A stretch of 64,000 bases of DNA from Pelomonas cellulosilytica (lineage in GTDB: Bacteria > Pseudomonadota > Gammaproteobacteria > Burkholderiales > Burkholderiaceae_C): contig NZ_JAJTWU010000003.1 of NCBI RefSeq assembly GCF_021353265.1, positions 310,001 to 374,000 on the forward strand, in the 5' to 3' direction. This document shows, in pieces, positions 24,700-32,510 of the stretch. The translations under genes and the position numbers were made by a program. Below the pieces are notes generated by a model that saw nothing but the letters and a program-made list of their open reading frames with translations, searched no databases and was not told the origin of the DNA. Positions within the stretch are counted from its first letter, which is position 1; the number at the start of each line of letters is the position of its first letter.

Positions 24700-25985
24700 T
24701 GAAAGCGTTGCGATTCCTGACCGCCGGGTCTGTCGACGACGGCAAGAGCACGCTGATCGGCCGCCTGCTGTTCGACGGCCAGGCCATCCTCGCCGACCAG
24801 CTCGACACGTTGGAGCGCCGCGCCGCCGGCCGGCCCATCGACCTGAGCCTGCTAACCGATGGGTTGGAGGCCGAGCGCGAGCAGGGCATCACCATCGACG
24901 TGGCCTACCGCTACTTCGCGACCAAGACACGCAAGTTCATCATTGCCGACGCCCCCGGCCATGAGCAGTACACGCGCAACATGGTCACGGCCGCCGCCGG
25001 CAGCGACGCCGCCGTCGTGCTGGTCGACATCACCAAGCTGGACCTGAACGAAGCCGAGGTCACGCTGCTGCCGCAGACGCGCCGCCACTCGCTGCTGGCC
25101 CAGCTGCTGCGTGTGCCCAGCATCGTCTTCGCCGTCAACAAGATTGACGCGCTGGACGACGCTGGCGCCGGCTTCGCCAAGGTCAAGACGGCGCTCGACA
25201 AGTTCGCCGCTGCCGCCGGCCTGAACGTGGCCGCCACGGTGCCCGTCAGCGCGCTGCGCGGCGACAACGTGACGCAGCCGCTGGATGCGCCGTGGTGGAA
25301 CGGCGAGAGCCTGCTGCAGGTGCTGGAACGCCTGCCCACCAGCAGCGAGCGCACCGACGCGCCGCTGTCGCTGCCCGTGCAGTACGTGCAGAAGGACGCC
25401 TACCAGTCCAAGGGCACCGGCGTGCAGCCGCGCGTGCTGTGGGGCCGCATCGCCCACGGCGCCGTGAAGGCCGGCGACACCATCGAGGTCCTGCCGTCCA
25501 AGCAGACCGCCGTTGTCGCCGAAGTGCGCCTGGCCGGCGAGACGGTGAACAGTGCCGCCGCCGGCGACTCGGCCGGCCTGGTGCTGGACCGCCAGCTGGA
25601 TGTGAGCCGCGGCGACTGGATCGTCACGCCCGGCTCGGCCTCGCAGACCAAGACCTTCCCGGCCACGCTGGCCTGGCTGGACACCGAAGCCGCCAAGCCC
25701 GGCCGCAAGTACTGGGTGCGCCACGGCAACCGCTGGGTGCAGGCGCGCATCTCAGCCATCGAGTCGGTGCTGGACATCAACACGCTACAGCCGCAGGACG
25801 CCCACGAACTGCCTGTCAACACCATCGGCCGCGTGCAGATGGAAGTGCAGCACGAGCTGCCAGTCGAACCGTTCAAGGACAACCGCGTCGGCGGCGCGCT
25901 GATCGTCGTCGACCCCGCAAGCCACCGCACCAGCGGCGCACTGCTGGTGGACGTGCAGACGGCCACGACGGAAGAGGACTGGTAA
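24699..25985 (+). CDS. cysN: Sulfate adenylyltransferase subunit 1 (GTPase)
   Basis: A 428-residue elongation-factor-like GTPase that drives APS synthesis by CysD. G motifs are GSVDDGKSTLIG (Walker A), EREQGITIDVAYRYF (switch I), DAPGHEQYTRNMVT (DxxG), and NKID. Two beta-barrel domains follow (from about residue 225, PLSLPVQYVQKD). The length is that of a CysN without a fused CysC kinase domain, consistent with the APS-type CysH. The gene starts inside the cysD stop codon. Confidence 0.94.
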   Translation: MKALRFLTAGSVDDGKSTLIGRLLFDGQAILADQLDTLERRAAGRPIDLSLLTDGLEAEREQGITIDVAYRYFATKTRKFIIADAPGHEQYTRNMVTAAAGSDAAVVLVDITKLDLNEAEVTLLPQTRRHSLLAQLLRVPSIVFAVNKIDALDDAGAGFAKVKTALDKFAAAAGLNVAATVPVSALRGDNVTQPLDAPWWNGESLLQVLERLPTSSERTDAPLSLPVQYVQKDAYQSKGTGVQPRVLWGRIAHGAVKAGDTIEVLPSKQTAVVAEVRLAGETVNSAAAGDSAGLVLDRQLDVSRGDWIVTPGSASQTKTFPATLAWLDTEAAKPGRKYWVRHGNRWVQARISAIESVLDINTLQPQDAHELPVNTIGRVQMEVQHELPVEPFKDNRVGGALIVVDPASHRTSGALLVDVQTATTEEDW

Positions 25986-26068
25986 ATGCCCGTGAGCGCC
26001 GCACCGGGCCGCCCGAGGCAAGCTCGCGCCCACATGACGGGGCAACACGAAGCGCGGAGGGTGCGCGG

Positions 26069-26848
26069 ATGACCGGCCGGGTGGTCTTCGTCAGTGCCGG
26101 CCCAGGTGCTGCTGACCTGATCACCCTGCGCGGCGCCCGTGCGCTGGCGGCCGCGAACGTCGTACTGGCAGACGCGCTGGCCGACCCGGCTCTACGCGAA
26201 CTCGCGCCACACGCCGAATGGATTCCCGTCGGCAAGCGCGGCTACGAGCATTCGGCCAAGCAGGCCGAGATCAACGAGAAGCTGCTGCAGGCCGCCCGCT
26301 CGCACGAGGTGGTCGTGCGGCTCAAGGGCGGCGATGCGAGCATCTTCGGCCGACTGGAAGAAGAGCTCGCCGCACTCGCCGCCGCCGGCATCGACTGCGA
26401 AGTCATCCCCGGCGTCACCGCCGCGCTCGCCGCTGCGGCCCAGGCACGGCGGCCGCTCACGCGCCGCGGCCGCGGCCGCAACGTGTCGCTGACGACGGCG
26501 ATGACCGAGACCGGCGAACTGCGCGCCGCGCTCAGCGCCGACACCGAAGTCTTCTACATGGCCGGCCGCCAGCTCGCCACGCTGGGCGCGAAGCTCGTCA
26601 GCGCCGGCTGGCCGGCCGACACGCCGGCCCTCGTCGTCTCGCACGCCGGCAGTGCCGACGCCGTCACCAGCGAACACCGCATCGCCAATCTCGCCGACGC
26701 CGCGCCGCTGCACGGCAACCACCCCACGGTCGTCACGGTCGGCACGGGCGCGATGCCGGTGCAGGCGGCGGCCCCGGCGGCCGGCGCCTCTAAAATCACC
26801 GTTTCGCCTGACGCCCAGGCACCCCTTACTCCTCAGAGCTCCCCATGA
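26069..26848 (+). CDS. cobA: Uroporphyrinogen-III C-methyltransferase
   Basis: A 259-residue S-adenosylmethionine-dependent methyltransferase making precorrin-2, the first step to the siroheme used by the sulfite reductase of this operon. ATG 26069 follows GGAGGG. Motifs are [70 protein letters not shown] and the [16 protein letters not shown] segment. The oxidase/ferrochelatase half of CysG is absent, so siroheme completion must come from another gene. It lies 83 nt after cysN and overlaps the ferredoxin start (ATGA). Confidence 0.93.
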   Translation: MTGRVVFVSAGPGAADLITLRGARALAAANVVLADALADPALRELAPHAEWIPVGKRGYEHSAKQAEINEKLLQAARSHEVVVRLKGGDASIFGRLEEELAALAAAGIDCEVIPGVTAALAAAAQARRPLTRRGRGRNVSLTTAMTETGELRAALSADTEVFYMAGRQLATLGAKLVSAGWPADTPALVVSHAGSADAVTSEHRIANLADAAPLHGNHPTVVTVGTGAMPVQAAAPAAGASKITVSPDAQAPLTPQSSP

Positions 26849-27168
26849 CCCACGTCGTCACCGAAGCCTGCATCCGCTGCAAATACACCGACTGCGTCGA
26901 CGTCTGCCCGGTCGACTGCTTCCGCGAAGGCCCCAACTTTCTGTCCATCGACCCCGATGAGTGCATCGACTGTGCCGTCTGCATCCCCGAGTGCCCGGTG
27001 AACGCCATCATGCCGGAGGAGGACGTGCCGGGCGACCAGCAGCACATGATCAAGATCAACGCCGACCTGTCCAAGAACTGGCCCAGCATCACCAAGCGCA
27101 AGGCCGCGCTGCCCGATGCCGAGGAGTGGAAAGACAAGACGGGCAAGCTGTCCGAGCTGATCAAGTAA
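26845..27168 (+). CDS. fdxA: 7Fe ferredoxin FdxA
   Basis: A 107-residue ferredoxin with one [3Fe-4S] and one [4Fe-4S] cluster. The N-terminal binding region is [18 protein letters not shown] and the second is [16 protein letters not shown]. The C-terminal extension ([31 protein letters not shown]) is that of the FdxA/Azotobacter FdI type. The start codon overlaps the stop of the methyltransferase gene, placing it firmly in the sulfur operon, just ahead of a ferredoxin-NADP reductase. A role in passing electrons to sulfite reductase is inferred. Confidence 0.94.
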   Translation: MTHVVTEACIRCKYTDCVDVCPVDCFREGPNFLSIDPDECIDCAVCIPECPVNAIMPEEDVPGDQQHMIKINADLSKNWPSITKRKAALPDAEEWKDKTGKLSELIK

Positions 27169-27200
27169 ACCCGCGACGCGCACACCGCGCGCAGGCCGGC

Positions 27201-28268
27201 ATGACTGATACGACGGTGCCCTCCCCCACCATCGAGACCGACGCCCTCGTCATCGGTGCGGGCCCGGTGGGCCTGTTCCAGGTCTTCGAGTTGGGCCTGC
27301 TGGGCGTCTCGGCCCAGGTCGTCGACGCGCTGCCCCACGTGGGCGGCCAGTGCGTCGAGCTCTACGCTGACAAACCCATCTACGACGTGCCCGGCCTGCC
27401 CGTGTGCAGCGGGCGCGAGCTCGTGGAGCGGCTGCAGCAGCAGATCCGCCCGTTCGCACCAGGCCTGCACCTCGGCCACGAGGTGAGCCGGCTGCAGCGC
27501 GAGGCCAACGGCCGCTGGTTGGCCGAGACCGGCGCGGGCCTGCGCTTCGTGGCCAAGACCGTCTTCATCGCCGCCGGCGTGGGCGCCTTCCAGCCCAAGC
27601 GGCTGCGGCTGGACGGCGCTGAGGCACTGCAGGGCCGACAGCTGCACTACCAGCCCGACACGCTCGCGGCCGACGCGCAGCAGGTGCTCATCATCGGTGG
27701 TGAAGAAGCCGCCGTTCAGGCCGCCGTCGAGCTGGCCGGAGCCGGCCGCGCCGCCAGCGTGACGCTGCTGCACCGCCGCGATGCCTTCAAGGCCCCCGCC
27801 GCCTGGCTCGCCCGCCTGCAGACGCTGCGTGACGGCGACGCGGTGAACGTGGCCGTGGGCCAGCCGCTGGCGCTGCGCCTGTCGGCCGACGGCGCGCTGC
27901 AAGGGCTGGACATCCTCGACGCCGACGCCCAGACCCGCACCGTGCCGGCCACGCAGTTGCTCGTGCGCCAGGGGCTGAGCCCGCGGCTGGGGCCCATCGC
28001 CGACTGGGGCCTTGCGATGGAGCGCAAGCTGCTGACCGTGGACACCGCACGCTTTGAGACCTCCGAGCCCGGCATCCACGCGGTGGGCGACATCAACACC
28101 TACCCCGGCAAGCGCAAGCTGCTGGTCAGCGGCTTCCACGAGGCCACGCTGGCCGCCTTCGCGGCGGCGGAGCGCGTCTTCCCCGGTCAGCCCATCCACC
28201 TGCAATACACGACGACCAGCCCCAAGCTCCACGAGCGGCTGGGTGTATCCCCGCCTGCGCGCGACTGA
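27201..28268 (+). CDS. Ferredoxin-NADP reductase, thioredoxin-reductase-like type
   Basis: A 355-residue flavoprotein of the ferredoxin/flavodoxin-NADP reductase type 2 group. It has an FAD Rossmann motif DALVIGAGPVGLFQVFELGLLG, the VDALPHVGGQCVELYADKPIYDVPG stretch usual in this group (no CxxC redox pair as in thioredoxin reductase), a second dinucleotide motif LIIGGEEAAVQAAVELA, and the closing HAVGDINTYPGKRKLLVSGFHEATLAAFAA. ATG 27201 is used; the longer frame upstream overlaps fdxA out of frame. The NADPH-binding GxGxxA/G motif is slightly altered (GGEEA). As last gene of the operon it probably reduces FdxA. Confidence 0.88.
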   Translation: MTDTTVPSPTIETDALVIGAGPVGLFQVFELGLLGVSAQVVDALPHVGGQCVELYADKPIYDVPGLPVCSGRELVERLQQQIRPFAPGLHLGHEVSRLQREANGRWLAETGAGLRFVAKTVFIAAGVGAFQPKRLRLDGAEALQGRQLHYQPDTLAADAQQVLIIGGEEAAVQAAVELAGAGRAASVTLLHRRDAFKAPAAWLARLQTLRDGDAVNVAVGQPLALRLSADGALQGLDILDADAQTRTVPATQLLVRQGLSPRLGPIADWGLAMERKLLTVDTARFETSEPGIHAVGDINTYPGKRKLLVSGFHEATLAAFAAAERVFPGQPIHLQYTTTSPKLHERLGVSPPARD

Positions 28269-28294
28269 GCAGCCGCGCTCTTAGAATGCCGGTT

Positions 28295-28320
28295 CGCGCC
28301 GCCTTCGGGCGGCGCGTCTT
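28295..28320 (+). terminator. Candidate intrinsic terminator of the sulfur operon
   Basis: A 9-bp perfect GC-rich stem CGCGCCGCC/GGCGGCGCG closed by a UUCG tetraloop (28295-28316) and followed by TCTT. It lies 27 nt after the reductase gene and just before the TPP riboswitch. The T tract is short, so termination may be partial or the stem may only be an mRNA 3'-end stabiliser. Confidence 0.6.
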
Positions 28321-28321
28321 C

Positions 28322-28405
28322 GCTAGGGGTGTTGAGCCAGCCACGGCCAGCTCGACTGAGACAGTCCCTTTGAACCTGATTGAGGTAATCCTCGCGCAGG
28401 GAAGC
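28322..28405 (+). ncRNA. TPP riboswitch (THI element)
   Basis: All conserved segments are present in order: P1/P2 start GCTAGGGGTG (28322-28331), CTGAGA (28356-28361), CCTTTGAACCTGA (28367-28379), GGTAAT (28384-28389), and the closing GCAGGGAAGC (28396-28405). GCT at 28322-28324 pairs with AGC at 28403-28405 to close P1. It binds thiamine diphosphate and normally lowers expression of the gene downstream. A GC-rich stretch and five Ts (28427-28431) follow and could form the termination switch. The next gene is a TonB receptor, so that receptor is predicted to serve thiamine or a precursor. Confidence 0.93.
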
Positions 28406-28488
28406 AGCCGGAACCGCGGCCCGTCCTTTTTCGTCTCCAGGGCCCGAGTCTTTTCCCGTTTGCCGACCTGCCATCGCTCTGCAATCCG

Positions 28489-30639
28489 ATGGCACGACCT
28501 TCTCCTTCTTCCCTCGCCGCGGCCGCCGCGCTGCTCGCCACCCAGCTTGCCGCCGCACAGACGCTGCCCGCCGTCAGCGTGACCGGCAAGGCCACCGAGA
28601 CCGCACCCGGCCTCGCCGGCTTCAGCGACCCGCCCGCCAGGCTGCCGATGCAGGCGCTGAGCCTGTCGGCCGAACGGCTGGCCGACGCCGGCATCAGCCA
28701 GCTCTCCGGCCTCACCCAGCTCGACGCCTCCGTCTCCGACAGCTACAACGCCGTCGGCTACTGGAGCCAGCTCAAGGTGCGCGGCTTCGACCTTGACAAC
28801 CGCTTCAACCTGCGCCGTGATGGCCTGCCAATCAACGGCGAGACGGTGCTGTCGCTGGCCAACAAGGCGGCGGTGGAGGTGCTCAAGGGCAGCTCCGGCA
28901 TGCAGGCCGGCACCAGCGCGCCGTCCGGCCTCGTCAACCTCGTCGTCAAGCGCCCGCTGGCCGACGACGCCACGACGCTGACCGTCGGTGCCATCCAGGG
29001 CGGCACCGTCGAGGCCAGCGTCGACCACTCGCAGCGCTTCGGCACCAGCCGCGAGTTCGGCCTGCGCGTGAACCTCGCCGCGGCCCATCTCGACCCGACG
29101 CTGCACAACGCCCGGGGCCATTCGCACACCGCCGCCATGGCGGCCGACTGGCGCGTCAGTGCCGACACCCTCGTCGAGGCCGAGGTGGAGCTGAACCGCC
29201 AGAGCCAGCCCAGCCAGGACGGCTTCAGCCTGCTCGGCAACACGCTGCCCGACGCCCGGCGCATCGACCCCAACATTAACCTCAACAACCAGCCGTGGAC
29301 GTTGCCCGTCGTGTTCACGAACACGCATGCGTCGCTGCGCGTGCAGCAGAAGCTCGCCGGTGACTGGCGCGCCCAGGCCCACCTGGGCATCCAGCGCCTG
29401 CGCACCGACGACCGCAACGCTTTCGGCTTCGGCCTGGACTGCAACGAGAACAGCACGTTCGACGGCGCCTACTACTGCGACCGCTACGGCCCGGACGGCC
29501 GCTTCGACCTCTACGACTTCCGCAGCGAGAACGAGCACCGCGACACGACGGCGCTCGACGTGTCCGCCAGCGGCCCCGTGCAGCTCGCCGGCCTGCGCCA
29601 CGAGCTGACCGTCGGCGGCCTGACGAGCCAGTACAGGTCCCGCTTCCAGCGCCAGGCCTACAACTTCGCCGGAATCGGCAACATCGACGGCAGCGCCGTC
29701 ACGGCGCCCAACCCCGCCCTCACCGGCGAGAACACCAACCGCGACGAACGCAGCAACGAGCTCTACATGCGCGACCGCGTGGCCATCAGCGCCAGCACCA
29801 GCGCCTGGCTGGGCCTGCGCCACACGCGGCTGCACCGCGAGAGCGTGCGCACCGACGGCTCACGGGCAACGGACTACTCGCAAGGCGTGACAACGCCCTG
29901 GGTGGCCCTCAGCCATGCCATCGCCGCGGACTGGCTCGTCTACGCCAGCTGGGGCCAGGGCGTGGAGAGCGAAGTGGCGCCCGGCCGCGACCGCTACATC
30001 AACCAGGGCCAGTCCCTGCCAGCGCTGAAGAGCCGCCAGACCGAGCTGGGTCTGAAGACCGGCACGCAGCGCGTCGAAGGCTCGCTGACGGTGTTCGACG
30101 TCCGCCGGCCGGCCTGGCGCGACATCGTCCTGCCCGCCTTCAGCGATTGCAGCGACAAGAGCAGCTGCGAGCGCCGCATCGACGGCTACGCCCGCCACCG
30201 CGGTGTCGAAGCCAGCGCCGACCTGAAGTGGAGCGGCGGCGGCCTATTTGCCAGCGCCCAGAAGCTGCGCGCCCGCCGCGAGGGCAGCACCGATGCGGCC
30301 CTCAACGGCCTGACGCCGCCCAACGTGCCCGAAACCACGCTGAAGGCCCAGCTGCGCCAGGACCTGCTGCCCGGCCTGCAGGCCCAGCTCGGCCTGCAGC
30401 ACGAAGGCCGCCGCTACGCCACGCCTGACAACACCATCCCCGTGCCCGCGTGGACCGTGGCCGACGCCGGCCTGCGCTACACGCAACTGCAAGGCCAGCA
30501 GACGTGGATCTGGCGTGCCGCCATCGACAACCTCACCAACCGCCGCGCCTGGCGCGAGGCGCCCTGGCAGTTCGAGCACAGCTACCTCTACCCGCTCGCG
30601 CCGAGGACTTTGCGCGCCAGTCTGGAGGTCCGCTTGTGA
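28489..30639 (+). CDS. TonB-dependent receptor under TPP riboswitch control (predicted thiamine/precursor uptake)
   Basis: A 716-residue outer-membrane receptor with a signal peptide (SSLAAAAALLATQLAAAQ), a TonB-box-like LPAVSVTGK, and a plug domain (LSGLTQLDASVSDSYNAVGYWSQLKVRGFDLDNRFNLRRDGLPI, VEVLKGSSGMQAGTSAPSGLVNLVVKRP). The barrel ends in the canonical RASLEVRL. By sequence alone it looks like a siderophore-type receptor (FhuA/FecA group). The riboswitch directly upstream argues for a vitamin B1-related ligand, as for other THI-regulated outer-membrane receptors. No iron-box is evident. The last codons overlap the tRNA promoter: TTGTGA at 30634-30639 includes the stop codon. Confidence 0.88.
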   Translation: MARPSPSSLAAAAALLATQLAAAQTLPAVSVTGKATETAPGLAGFSDPPARLPMQALSLSAERLADAGISQLSGLTQLDASVSDSYNAVGYWSQLKVRGFDLDNRFNLRRDGLPINGETVLSLANKAAVEVLKGSSGMQAGTSAPSGLVNLVVKRPLADDATTLTVGAIQGGTVEASVDHSQRFGTSREFGLRVNLAAAHLDPTLHNARGHSHTAAMAADWRVSADTLVEAEVELNRQSQPSQDGFSLLGNTLPDARRIDPNINLNNQPWTLPVVFTNTHASLRVQQKLAGDWRAQAHLGIQRLRTDDRNAFGFGLDCNENSTFDGAYYCDRYGPDGRFDLYDFRSENEHRDTTALDVSASGPVQLAGLRHELTVGGLTSQYRSRFQRQAYNFAGIGNIDGSAVTAPNPALTGENTNRDERSNELYMRDRVAISASTSAWLGLRHTRLHRESVRTDGSRATDYSQGVTTPWVALSHAIAADWLVYASWGQGVESEVAPGRDRYINQGQSLPALKSRQTELGLKTGTQRVEGSLTVFDVRRPAWRDIVLPAFSDCSDKSSCERRIDGYARHRGVEASADLKWSGGGLFASAQKLRARREGSTDAALNGLTPPNVPETTLKAQLRQDLLPGLQAQLGLQHEGRRYATPDNTIPVPAWTVADAGLRYTQLQGQQTWIWRAAIDNLTNRRAWREAPWQFEHSYLYPLAPRTLRASLEVRL

Positions 30640-30663
30640 AGCACCCGAAAAAGTCTCTATAAT
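30634..30663 (+). promoter_or_regulatory. Sigma-70 promoter of the tRNA-Asn pair
   Basis: TTGTGA (30634-30639) and a perfect TATAAT (30658-30663) are separated by 18 nt. The tRNA begins 12 nt after the -10 hexamer, leaving a short leader. The -35 element overlaps the last codons of the upstream receptor gene. Such a strong -10 box is rare in this GC-rich window and suits a stable-RNA gene. Confidence 0.8.
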
Positions 30664-30675
30664 CATGGGCTCTGT

Positions 30676-30751
30676 TCCTCGATAGCTCAGTCGGTAGAGC
30701 GCCGGACTGTTAATCCGTAGGTCCCTGGTTCGAGCCCAGGTCGGGGAGCCA
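30676..30751 (+). tRNA. tRNA-Asn (GTT), copy 1
   Basis: A 76-nt cloverleaf with encoded CCA (30749-30751). Acceptor TCCTCGA pairs with TCGGGGA through one T-G pair, the D arm contains GCTCAGTCGGTAGAGC, the anticodon loop reads CTGTTAA with anticodon GTT, and the T arm contains GGTTCGAGCC. It is identical to the copy at 30840-30915. Confidence 0.97.
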
Positions 30752-30760
30752 GATTTCAAG

Positions 30761-30825
30761 GCTGACGCCAAGGCGTCAGCACCAGAGAAGAGAACGACAT
30801 AGCCCGCCACAACCGCATGGCGGGC
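30761..30825 (+). other. Spacer between the tRNA genes with two stem-loops
   Basis: Between the tRNAs lie a 20-bp almost perfect palindrome (arms GCTGACGCC and GGCGTCAGC around AA, 30761-30780) and a second hairpin with 8-bp arms GCCCGCCA/TGGCGGGC (30802-30825). Neither has a T tract, so the pair is probably transcribed as one precursor. The stems may guide RNase processing or block exonucleases. Confidence 0.55.
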
Positions 30826-30839
30826 ACCACACCGACAAT

Positions 30840-30915
30840 TCCTCGATAGCTCAGTCGGTAGAGCGCCGGACTGTTAATCCGTAGGTCCCTGGTTCGAGCC
30901 CAGGTCGGGGAGCCA
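30840..30915 (+). tRNA. tRNA-Asn (GTT), copy 2
   Basis: Same 76 bases as copy 1, with encoded CCA at 30913-30915 and anticodon GTT. It lies 88 nt after copy 1 without its own obvious promoter and is followed within 8 nt by an intrinsic terminator, so both copies appear to share one transcript. Confidence 0.97.
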
Positions 30916-30922
30916 CTCAAGA

Positions 30923-30958
30923 AGCCTCACATGCGAAAGCGTGTGGGGCTTTTTCTTT
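30923..30958 (+). terminator. Intrinsic terminator of the tRNA-Asn operon
   Basis: A 12-bp stem, AGCCTCACATGC with GCGTGTGGGGCT, closed by a GAAA tetraloop (30923-30950), with two G-T pairs. It is followed by TTTTCTTT (30951-30958). This is the best-formed rho-independent terminator in the window. Confidence 0.9.
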
Positions 30959-31326
30959 GGCTGACCACGGCTTGAACATCTGGCGAAAGGTTGTCCGTAG
31001 CATTTCGTGCATGGACAAACCTCCAACACGCCCTGTGTTGATCTCCATCGCCGGTTCGGACCCGCTGAAGCACTTCAGCCGCGAACGTCCACTCGTCAAA
31101 CTGGTCGCCCTTTTGATCAGCCGCGCGCACATCAACCTCTGGAGCATAGGGGCAGCGGCCGCCGCCATAGGCAAGGCGTTAGGAGCCCTGTAGTTGATCC
31201 ATTCCCGGGCTCAGGCTGGCGCTCAAGGGTTAGGACGCACAAGCCTCGGCGCTAACGTTTGCGCACTCGGCCGAACTCTTCCAGGAAGTGGAATGCTGGC
31301 CCCGGTCCGCCAGCGACAATCCCACG
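30959..31326. other. 368-nt stretch without a convincing gene
   Basis: Between the tRNA terminator and yjdM, base composition is more mixed than in the surrounding genes and open frames on both strands are short. The longest on the plus strand ends at 31193; from ATG 31011 it would encode 60 residues beginning MDKPPTRPVLISIAGSDPLKH, which match nothing I recognise. It has no good ribosome site. It may be decayed DNA next to a tRNA, or the 5' region of yjdM. No integrase or direct-repeat copy of the tRNA end was seen. Confidence 0.4.
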
Positions 31327-31668
31327 ATGAGTTCCCTTCCCCCTTGCCCTCTCTGCCACTCCACCTACACCTACGAAGACGGCAGCCAGCTCGTCTGTCC
31401 GGAATGCGGCCATGAATGGTCGGCCGAAGCGGCGCCGGCGCCGGGCGAGGAGGCGCGCGTCGTGAAGGACGCGGTCGGCAACGTGCTGCAGGACGGCGAC
31501 ACGGTAACGGTCATCAAGGACCTGAAGATCAAAGGGTCGTCGCTGGTGGTGAAGGTGGGCACCAAGGTCAAGAACATCCGCCTGACGGATGGAGACCATG
31601 ACATCGACTGCAAGATCGACGGCATCGGGGCGATGGGGCTGAAGTCGGAGTTCGTGAAGAAGGCCTGA
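31327..31668 (+). CDS. yjdM: Zinc-ribbon protein YjdM (PhnA family)
   Basis: A 113-residue protein: zinc ribbon [25 protein letters not shown] at residues ~7-31 with four Cys, then a linker and the conserved C-terminal barrel [68 protein letters not shown]. This is the full-length YjdM/PhnA pattern. Despite the old name it is not phosphonoacetate hydrolase, and its function is unknown. ATG 31327 gives the family start. No phosphonate genes are nearby. Confidence 0.95.
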   Translation: MSSLPPCPLCHSTYTYEDGSQLVCPECGHEWSAEAAPAPGEEARVVKDAVGNVLQDGDTVTVIKDLKIKGSSLVVKVGTKVKNIRLTDGDHDIDCKIDGIGAMGLKSEFVKKA

Positions 31669-31723
31669 AGCGCGCCTTCACGCTCCTGGCGCACTGCGCC
31701 GCCCACGCTACGATCTCCACGCG

Positions 31724-32473
31724 ATGCCCGAACACGTCAAGCCCTACGTCTACGAGACCCTGAACACGAAGGCGCTGCACTTTTCCATCAGCGAGATCCA
31801 GAGCCGCATGCAGACGCAGCGGCCCGACGCGCTGGACCTGGACTACACGCGCACGATGATGGGCATGCTGCTGTTCAACGGCCAGCCTGAGACGCTGGCG
31901 ATGATCGGCCTCGGCGGCGGCTCGCTGGCCAAGTTCTGCTACCGGCACCTGCCCACGACGCGCATCCAGGTCGTGGAGATCAATCCGCATGTGATCGCGC
32001 TGCGCGACGAGTTCCGCGTTCCGCCGGACGACGGGCGCTTCCAGGTGCGCCGTGGCGACGGCGCGGACTTCGTGCGCTTCCCGCCGCATCTGGTGGACGT
32101 GCTGATGGTGGACGGCTTCGACAGCACGGGCCAGCCGCCCGCGTTGTGCTCACAGCAGTTCTACGATGACTGCTACGACGCGCTGGAGCCCGATGGCCTG
32201 CTGGTCGTCAACCTGCACGCGGACCCGCGCAGCGCCGGCACCTTGGCCGGGCGCATTCGGCGCAGCTTCGACGAAGAGGTGGTCGTTGTGGAGGATGTGG
32301 ATGGCGGCAACAACATCGTGTTCGCCTGCAAAGGCGCGCTGATGCGCCGGTTCAACTCCGCGCTGCTGCGCAAACCGCGGCATTTCGATGCGGCGGCCTG
32401 GGACGACCTGATGCCCGCGTTCACCGCCGTGGACCAGGCGGTGAACCAGTGGCGGGCCGCCACCGCGGCCTGA
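31724..32473 (+). CDS. Spermidine-synthase-like methyltransferase-fold protein
   Basis: A 249-residue protein with the polyamine synthase fold. It has LDYTRTMMGMLLFNGQPETLAMIGLGGGSLAKFCYRHLPTTRIQVVEINPHVIALRDEF (nucleotide-binding GxGGG, acidic residue in VEINP), then RRGDGADFVRFPPHLVDVLMVDGFDSTGQPPALCSQQFYDDCYDALEPDGLLVVNL. The position of the Asp in MVDGFD matches the catalytic region of spermidine synthases, but the N-terminal domain is short and the polyamine-binding residues are not clearly kept. True aminopropyltransferase activity is doubtful. It stands alone with a 55-nt gap to yjdM. Confidence 0.75.
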   Translation: MPEHVKPYVYETLNTKALHFSISEIQSRMQTQRPDALDLDYTRTMMGMLLFNGQPETLAMIGLGGGSLAKFCYRHLPTTRIQVVEINPHVIALRDEFRVPPDDGRFQVRRGDGADFVRFPPHLVDVLMVDGFDSTGQPPALCSQQFYDDCYDALEPDGLLVVNLHADPRSAGTLAGRIRRSFDEEVVVVEDVDGGNNIVFACKGALMRRFNSALLRKPRHFDAAAWDDLMPAFTAVDQAVNQWRAATAA

Positions 32474-32510
32474 CGCACCCCGGGCGCCGCTGCCAAGACA
32501 TCCGCCGGCC

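Noticed and set aside
28365-28390. TTTGAACC near 28370 as another ECF -35 block
   Set aside because: It belongs to the conserved core of the TPP riboswitch and has no GGTACTCA block 15 nt downstream.
28489-30639. Assignment of the riboswitch-controlled receptor as a siderophore receptor
   Set aside because: Sequence class alone would suggest it, but the THI element immediately upstream is stronger evidence for a thiamine-related ligand.
30676-31326. tRNA-Asn as attachment site of an integrated element
   Set aside because: There is no integrase gene, no partial direct repeat of the tRNA 3' end outside the two full copies, and the flanking genes are ordinary chromosomal ones.
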